A DNA stretch of 64,000 bases from Chitinophagaceae bacterium. GTDB taxonomy: Bacteria > Bacteroidota > Bacteroidia > Chitinophagales > Chitinophagaceae. The stretch is taken from NCBI GenBank assembly GCA_024508725.1, contig JANINS010000003.1, forward strand, positions 1,178,001 through 1,242,000. Reading direction: 5' to 3'. Both the position numbers and the translations under genes were made by a program. Positions within the stretch are counted from its first letter, which is position 1; the number at the start of each line of letters is the position of its first letter. Below, piece after piece: positions 59,489-64,000 of the stretch. The notes under the pieces were generated by a model, which did not search any database, had not been told where the DNA came from, and worked only from the letters and a program-made list of their open reading frames with translations.

Positions 59489-60481
59489 TCAAAATCTTAT
59501 TCGAAATGCTTCCTTGTTGTATTTATTCCGGTAATCCAGTGGCGATAAGCCGGTAATTCTTCTGAACACTTCACGAAATGCTTTGGCATCAGAATATCCT
59601 ACTTCGTACATCACTTCGCTTATGTTTTTACGGGTTGTTTCAAATGCTTTCTTCGCAGCTTCCACTTTTACACGTTGTGCATATTCAACCGGAGTATTTC
59701 CTGTTGCTTTAATAAACCGCCTGTCGAAATTTCTTCTGCCTACTGCAAACTTTGCAGAAAGATGCTCAACCGAGATCTTTTCATCGAGGTTTTTCTCAAT
59801 ATATACCTGGGCTTTTTTGATCACTTCATCGCTATGCGACTTCTGCCCTTTGAAAATGGTGAATGTACTCTGGCTTTGCCTGTCAATATCGATCTGGAAA
59901 ACCTTTGCACAATAAATAGCAGTTGTACGATCGTAGTATTTCTCTACGAGATAAATGATGAGGTTCAGGAACGAATAAGCACCACCACTTGTATAAATGC
60001 CGTCCTCATCGGTGATGATCTTATCTACCTGTAACTGCACATCAGGAAATCTTTCAGCGAACTTATCGGCTACCGCCCAGTTGGTAGAACAGTTAGTGCC
60101 ATCGAGCAAACCTGCTTCTGCCAATAAAAAAACACCGGTACAGATACCTGCTACTTCAGAACCAAGTGTGTATTGATCTTCTATCCAACTGATCATTTTT
60201 TTATTTGCATTGATTGCTTTATCGTACTGGTGATTTAAGGAAGGAATAATGATAAGGTCTGTTTTACGAATGGTGCTGATGTCTGTATGGGGCTTCACTT
60301 CGAACAAGCCATCATAATATGTCGCTTTTTTAGCAACTCCTGCCAGTTCTATCCTGAATATTTCCTTTTTGCCGCATTCTTTATAGTACTGATTGGCTCT
60401 TGTAAAAATCTTATAAGTTCCTACAATGCTGCTGAGATTGTTACCCTCACCTGCCGGTACTAAAATGGTAAGATGTTTCAT
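59489..60481 (-). CDS. GlxA-type transcriptional regulator (GATase1-like domain plus AraC HTH)
   Basis: A 330-residue regulator. Residues about 3-190 are a DJ-1/PfpI-type domain with the nucleophile-elbow segment EVAGICTGVFLLAEAGLL; the Cys may or may not be functional. Residues about 225-325 are an AraC/XylS DNA-binding domain: LDEKISVEHLSAKFAVGRRNFDRRFIKATG and ISEVMYEVGYSDAKAFREVFRRITGLSPLDYRNKY. The effector is unknown. It diverges from two SRPBCC genes, which are the obvious candidate targets. Confidence 0.9.
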   Translation of the reverse strand: MKHLTILVPAGEGNNLSSIVGTYKIFTRANQYYKECGKKEIFRIELAGVAKKATYYDGLFEVKPHTDISTIRKTDLIIIPSLNHQYDKAINANKKMISWIEDQYTLGSEVAGICTGVFLLAEAGLLDGTNCSTNWAVADKFAERFPDVQLQVDKIITDEDGIYTSGGAYSFLNLIIYLVEKYYDRTTAIYCAKVFQIDIDRQSQSTFTIFKGQKSHSDEVIKKAQVYIEKNLDEKISVEHLSAKFAVGRRNFDRRFIKATGNTPVEYAQRVKVEAAKKAFETTRKNISEVMYEVGYSDAKAFREVFRRITGLSPLDYRNKYNKEAFRIRF

Positions 60482-60494
60482 AGAACAATTTATA

Positions 60495-60502
60495 CAAAGA
60501 TA
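60495..60502 (-). promoter_or_regulatory. -7 promoter box for the GlxA-type regulator
   Basis: TATCTTTG on the minus strand is an exact TAnnTTTG match, 13 bases before the regulator ATG. Confidence 0.45.
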
Positions 60503-60573
60503 GAATGCAGGAATGTCCAGATCAGCCCCTCATAAAGTCTATTTGTCACCAGAACTCGTAGAACAATGAATGA

Positions 60574-60581
60574 TAATTTTG
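60574..60581 (+). promoter_or_regulatory. -7 promoter box for the SRPBCC genes
   Basis: TAATTTTG is an exact TAnnTTTG match, 37 bases before the first SRPBCC ATG. Confidence 0.35.
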
Positions 60582-60618
60582 CTACATCAGACTATTACAT
60601 CATATAAAATAAAACTGA

Positions 60619-61077
60619 ATGACAGATATTATACATCGCATCGGTATCAGATCAACCACAGACACAGTATACCAGGCTTTATCAACGATAAAAGGTCTTG
60701 CCAACTGGTGGACCAATGAAGTAAAAGGTGAAGAACACGTTGGTGGAAAGATCACCTTCACTTTCAGAACTACTACCGGAGATATCAAAGGAGAGATGGT
60801 AATGGAAGTACAGCAACTGCAGCCTGGAAAGCATGTAAGCTGGCAATGCATAGAAGGTCCGGATGAATGGATTGGGACAATTATTTCTTTTGATATGGAA
60901 CAGCAAGACGATCAGGTTATCATCATCTTTGGTCATCGCAATTGGAAAGAAGCTGTTGATTTCACCGCTCACTGTAGTATGAAGTGGGCTGTGTTTTTAT
61001 TAAGTCTTCGGGAATATATTGAAACAGGAACAGGCAAACCTTCACCCTACGATATTAAGATCGATAACTGGAATTAA
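60619..61077 (+). CDS. SRPBCC (AHSA1-like) protein 1
   Basis: A 152-residue START-like protein: MTDIIHRIGIRSTTDTVYQALSTIKGLANWWTNEVKGE opens the fold, TGDIKGEMVMEVQQLQPGKHVSWQC is the strand meander, and the C-terminal helix is AHCSMKWAVFLLSLREYIETGTGKP. These proteins bind a hydrophobic ligand or act as Hsp90-activator-like domains, with no fixed function. The second SRPBCC gene starts 11 bases later, so they are probably co-transcribed. It diverges from the GlxA-type regulator. Confidence 0.82.
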   Translation: MTDIIHRIGIRSTTDTVYQALSTIKGLANWWTNEVKGEEHVGGKITFTFRTTTGDIKGEMVMEVQQLQPGKHVSWQCIEGPDEWIGTIISFDMEQQDDQVIIIFGHRNWKEAVDFTAHCSMKWAVFLLSLREYIETGTGKPSPYDIKIDNWN

Positions 61078-61088
61078 AACTTCTTAGT

Positions 61089-61520
61089 ATGAGCATTCAG
61101 CATTTCTCGATTTCTTTCGTTGTAGATCGGTCTACGGATGAAGTATTCAATATCATTAAAGAGGTACGTAATTGGTGGGCTGGATTATATAATGAACAGT
61201 TTGAAGGAAAAAGCGATAAAAAAGATGATGAGTTTAGTTTTCGTGCAGGTAATGGAGCTCACTATTCACGGCAGCGGCTAACAGAAATCATCCCTGGCAA
61301 AAGACTTGTTTGGCTTGTAACAGAGAGTGAATTGAATTTTTTGAAGAACAGATCTGAATGGACAGGTACTAAGATCATCTTCGATATTGCTAAAAACGAA
61401 TCACAAACTGTGATCACCTTTACTCATGAAGGGCTAAATCCGGAAAAAGAATGTTTCAATAGTTGTGCTCCGGCATGGAAACAATATCTGACAGGTCAGT
61501 TGCTTTCATCATTGCAATAG
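61089..61520 (+). CDS. SRPBCC (AHSA1-like) protein 2
   Basis: A 143-residue paralogue of the preceding protein. MSIQHFSISFVVDRSTDEVFNIIKEVRNWWAGLYNEQFEG opens the fold; WTGTKIIFDIAKNESQTVITFTHEGL is the middle, and NSCAPAWKQYLTGQLLSSLQ the last helix. Its ligand cavity residues differ from those of the first protein, so the two may bind different ligands or work as a pair. It lies directly downstream in the same probable operon. Confidence 0.8.
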   Translation: MSIQHFSISFVVDRSTDEVFNIIKEVRNWWAGLYNEQFEGKSDKKDDEFSFRAGNGAHYSRQRLTEIIPGKRLVWLVTESELNFLKNRSEWTGTKIIFDIAKNESQTVITFTHEGLNPEKECFNSCAPAWKQYLTGQLLSSLQ

Positions 61521-61634
61521 CAGACCTTTCCTCTCAACATGGTAATTACTTAACGTTCTTATACGTATAGCAGTTTAAGCTTTATCAGCTTTTGAATGAT
61601 TCGTGTTTGTTATGTTTGCTTAAACCAAGCTCTT

Positions 61635-62189
61635 ATGCCTAAGCTTTACATGATACTCCTCGGTTGCAAACCGCCAGGCAGGCATATCGAACAACACGAC
61701 ATCTTCTTTGGTATCGCTGATACTTTGAGTGAGCTAGTACCACAACTATTGCAATATTGGCCGGAAACAAATGGTAAGATGCATATTGATGGTTGGCGTG
61801 AGATCAATTCTGTCGCCAACTATAAAATATCGGTAGTGCCAAAACAAGAGCATGCGAAAGGAGCAAAACTATTCTTTATCAATCTTGGCGGATACAAACA
61901 AGGTGAGTTCGATGAATTTCATTATAAGATGATCATCGCTGCCAACGATAAAGCCGAAGCCATCAGGCAGGCAAAAGCTTCTGCTTTCTATAAACATACA
62001 GGCTTCCCGGGAGCCACATCACATATCGATGATAAATATGGTGTTGATGTAGACGACTTCTACGATATTGAAGATATTCTTCCCAAATCGCAGAAAGATC
62101 AGTATTCCATTATGGTAAGGCCATCAGACGAATCTTTAGAAGAAGATGTACTGCACCTTGGCTTTTTCAAGCTTAGTAATTTGCCTTAG
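61635..62189 (+). CDS. DUF1543 family protein
   Basis: A 184-residue soluble protein starting MPKLYMILLGCKPPGRHIEQHDIFFGIADTL, the characteristic DUF1543 opening (GCKPPGRHIEQHD). A second similar domain unit (FHYKMIIAANDKAEAIRQAKASAFY) follows, then SHIDDKYGVDVDDFYDIEDILP. No function is known for the family. The ATG at 61635 is chosen over an in-frame ATG 39 bases upstream because it starts the conserved segment. It lies 114 bases after the SRPBCC genes and is probably independent. Confidence 0.82.
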   Translation: MPKLYMILLGCKPPGRHIEQHDIFFGIADTLSELVPQLLQYWPETNGKMHIDGWREINSVANYKISVVPKQEHAKGAKLFFINLGGYKQGEFDEFHYKMIIAANDKAEAIRQAKASAFYKHTGFPGATSHIDDKYGVDVDDFYDIEDILPKSQKDQYSIMVRPSDESLEEDVLHLGFFKLSNLP

Positions 62190-62332
62190 TTGTTTATAAC
62201 TAAGCAATTATTCTCATTGCCAACGAACTCCGTTTCAATTACATAAAAGTATTCGTAAAAAAATATTTAAAATAATTTATGCAATTACGATGCTGCCTCC
62301 ATCATAGTTGGTAATATATAAAACCTAACGCT

Positions 62333-64000
62333 ATGAGGTGCCTCTTATTTGTGCCCGTAATACTTTCCTTGTGCTGTAACATGGCAAAGGGTCAGCAAAA
62401 TCCAACACTTCCTACACTGTTTGTGGAGACAGACTCAATCAAAACCAGCCTTCACATTGCCAAACTAAAGATTGATATCAGCGTAACAGGGAATATTGCC
62501 AGTACGGTGTATGATATTACCTTCTACAATCCCTTCGATCGTGTACTGGAAGGCTCCTTCGAATTTCCTTTGGCAGAAGAACAGAATGTATATCGTTATG
62601 GCTTAGACATCAATGGAAATATGCGTGAAGGTGTAGTGGTAGAGAAACAACTGGCCAGAGTAGCGTATGAGAATACGGTTAGAAGAAACATCGATCCGGG
62701 ATTGATCGAAAAAACCAAAGGCAATAGCTATCGTACAAGGATCTATCCCATCCCGGCCAAGGGATATAAAAGAGTGCTGGTGGGTATTGAACAACACCTG
62801 CATTACCATGATAAGGAACTGATATACCAGCTTCCTGTAAATTCAGCTACGGCTATAGAATCTTTGAATATTACGGCTAAAGTGTTCAATAGTTTTGAAC
62901 CCGCTATTAAAGGAAATACGCCATCAGGATTTCAGTTCACGAACCAATCCAACGATTGGACTGCAGTTTACGGGAACAAGAATATTATACCTGATACTGA
63001 AATAAAATTTTCCATCCCATTCGGATCAGAAACAGGAATACTCAGCTTTACCGGTGAACACAAAGGCAGCACCTATTTCTATCTCACCCTGCCCATGCAA
63101 CAGGAATACATCGAAAAGCGATTACCATCTACCATCACTTTGCTTTGGGATGTTTCAGGTAGTGCAAGCAAAAGGAAAATTGATAAAGAGATCAGCTTGT
63201 TGAAAGACTATTTTTCTAAGTTCAATAACGTAACCATCAACCTTATACCCTTCAGAAATAAATTACAATCGGCAGAAAATTTCATTATCACCAATGGTAA
63301 TTGCGAAGCACTGATAAAACGATTGCAGAAACTTGATTATGACGGAGGAACCCAACTTGGTAGTATCGATCTTACCAATAATAAAAGCGATCAGGTATTG
63401 CTTTTCACAGATGGCGTTTCCACTTTCGGAAAAAAAGAGATCATTACCGGTTCGTCACCTGTTGCTATCATCAACTCATCATCCACTGCAGAACACAAAT
63501 ACCTGAAGTTTGTGGCACAACAAACGAACGGCATTTACCTAAACCTCGAAAGCATTAATACTGAAGAGGCTGTAAGAAGTTTATTGTTTACCCCACTTCA
63601 ATTTATTGGAGCTAAGTATAATAACAATGAAATAACATCGGTTCAACACAGCAATAGTAATAACAGGAACGGCTTTTCCATAGCCGGCATATTGAAAACG
63701 AATATTGCTGATATCGTTTTGAACTTTGGTTACGGCAATACGGTGATCAGTAGTATCAAATATACCATCTCGAAAGATGAAGAATCCATTAACAGCATTC
63801 CCAGGAGTTGGGCAGCATTAAGAATTGATATGCTGGAACAGCAACCTAAAAAGAATAAACAGGCAATAACTGAAACAGGAAAAGAATTTTCTATCGTAAC
63901 ATCCAATACTTCTTTATTGGTACTTGATAGGGTAGAAGATTATGTGCAATACGATATTGAACCACCACAAGAACTAAAAGCAGCATACGATTCACTAATC
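62333..64000 (+). CDS. Exported VIT/VWA domain protein (3' end outside window)
   Basis: The frame is open from the ATG at 62333 to the window edge (556 codons, no stop). The N-terminus MRCLLFVPVILSLCCNMAKGQ is a signal peptide. Residues about 30-165 are a vault/inter-alpha-trypsin (VIT) domain, with VTGNIASTVYDITFYNPFDRVLEGSFEFPLAEEQNVYRYGL and GNSYRTRIYPIPAKGYKRVLVGIEQ. Residues about 270-430 are a von Willebrand A domain with the metal site DVSGS in LLWDVSGSASKRK and LLFTDGVSTFG. Such proteins are envelope-anchored and their partners are not known. The gap before it (62190-62332) is AT-rich with no other feature. Confidence 0.85.
   Translation, partial: MRCLLFVPVILSLCCNMAKGQQNPTLPTLFVETDSIKTSLHIAKLKIDISVTGNIASTVYDITFYNPFDRVLEGSFEFPLAEEQNVYRYGLDINGNMREGVVVEKQLARVAYENTVRRNIDPGLIEKTKGNSYRTRIYPIPAKGYKRVLVGIEQHLHYHDKELIYQLPVNSATAIESLNITAKVFNSFEPAIKGNTPSGFQFTNQSNDWTAVYGNKNIIPDTEIKFSIPFGSETGILSFTGEHKGSTYFYLTLPMQQEYIEKRLPSTITLLWDVSGSASKRKIDKEISLLKDYFSKFNNVTINLIPFRNKLQSAENFIITNGNCEALIKRLQKLDYDGGTQLGSIDLTNNKSDQVLLFTDGVSTFGKKEIITGSSPVAIINSSSTAEHKYLKFVAQQTNGIYLNLESINTEEAVRSLLFTPLQFIGAKYNNNEITSVQHSNSNNRNGFSIAGILKTNIADIVLNFGYGNTVISSIKYTISKDEESINSIPRSWAALRIDMLEQQPKKNKQAITETGKEFSIVTSNTSLLVLDRVEDYVQYDIEPPQELKAAYDSLI

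Overview
The window reads as a chromosomal segment of a Bacteroidota bacterium, most likely of the family Chitinophagaceae (inferred from gene content and protein style, not from a marker search). The evidence is: three SusC/FecA-type TonB-dependent receptors with a carboxypeptidase-like N-terminal domain, many small secreted proteins and lipoproteins, ECF sigma factors followed by single-span inner-membrane partners, DUF2490/DUF2911/DUF3575/PepSY-like proteins, weak Shine-Dalgarno sites, and repeated matches to the Bacteroidota -7 promoter box TAnnTTTG. Coding density is high. I see no tRNA, rRNA, CRISPR array, integrase, transposase or prophage gene.

Layout. 1-5.9 kb: end of an acyl-CoA dehydrogenase, a CPBP protease, dusB, a glutathione peroxidase pair, tatC and an outer-membrane DUF2490 protein. 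6-12.3 kb: recA, an e(P4)-type acid phosphatase, uvrB, a diheme cytochrome c and an esterase. 12.3-19 kb: an AsmA-like protein, an ECF sigma/zinc-finger pair, an AI-2E permease, a FabH-like synthase and a fumarylacetoacetase-family enzyme. 19.2-25 kb: desaturase, asparagine synthase, a cystathionine gamma-synthase-type enzyme, a TIGR02757 protein and a DinB-like protein. 25-34.2 kb: DUF2911, ACP phosphodiesterase, a hydrolase, a PepSY-like protein, a deoxyhypusine-synthase homologue, a TonB receptor, an M28 peptidase and rpiB. 34.3-37.1 kb: two paralogous exported proteins with a sigma factor and a probable anti-sigma protein. 37.3-47.7 kb: a barrel protein, an acyltransferase, a heavy-metal-domain/TonB receptor fusion with a Cys-rich partner, mrdA-rodA, an MBL hydrolase and a GxxExxY protein. 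47.8-52 kb: a third ECF sigma operon, YdeI-like and VOC proteins, and the C-terminal half of a split transketolase. 52-64 kb: galE, Pit phosphate transporter plus DUF47, a divergent TonB receptor/beta-helix lipoprotein pair, a GATase1-AraC regulator, two SRPBCC proteins, DUF1543, and the start of a VIT/VWA protein cut by the window edge.

Most genes are ordinary housekeeping genes. The points most worth following are: (1) a dispersed intergenic repeat of about 50-70 bp with an odd palindromic core, ten clear copies in two subfamilies that differ by a symmetric, pairing-preserving change; (2) four TAAYA motifs spaced exactly 11 bp apart in front of the TonB receptor/beta-helix lipoprotein pair that diverges from Pit-DUF47, which resembles a PhoB/PhoP-type operator; (3) a deoxyhypusine-synthase homologue in which the catalytic lysine position is glycine; (4) a compact operon of two diverged paralogous exported proteins with their own ECF sigma factor; (5) a repeat copy lying in the loop of a long purine-rich inverted repeat.
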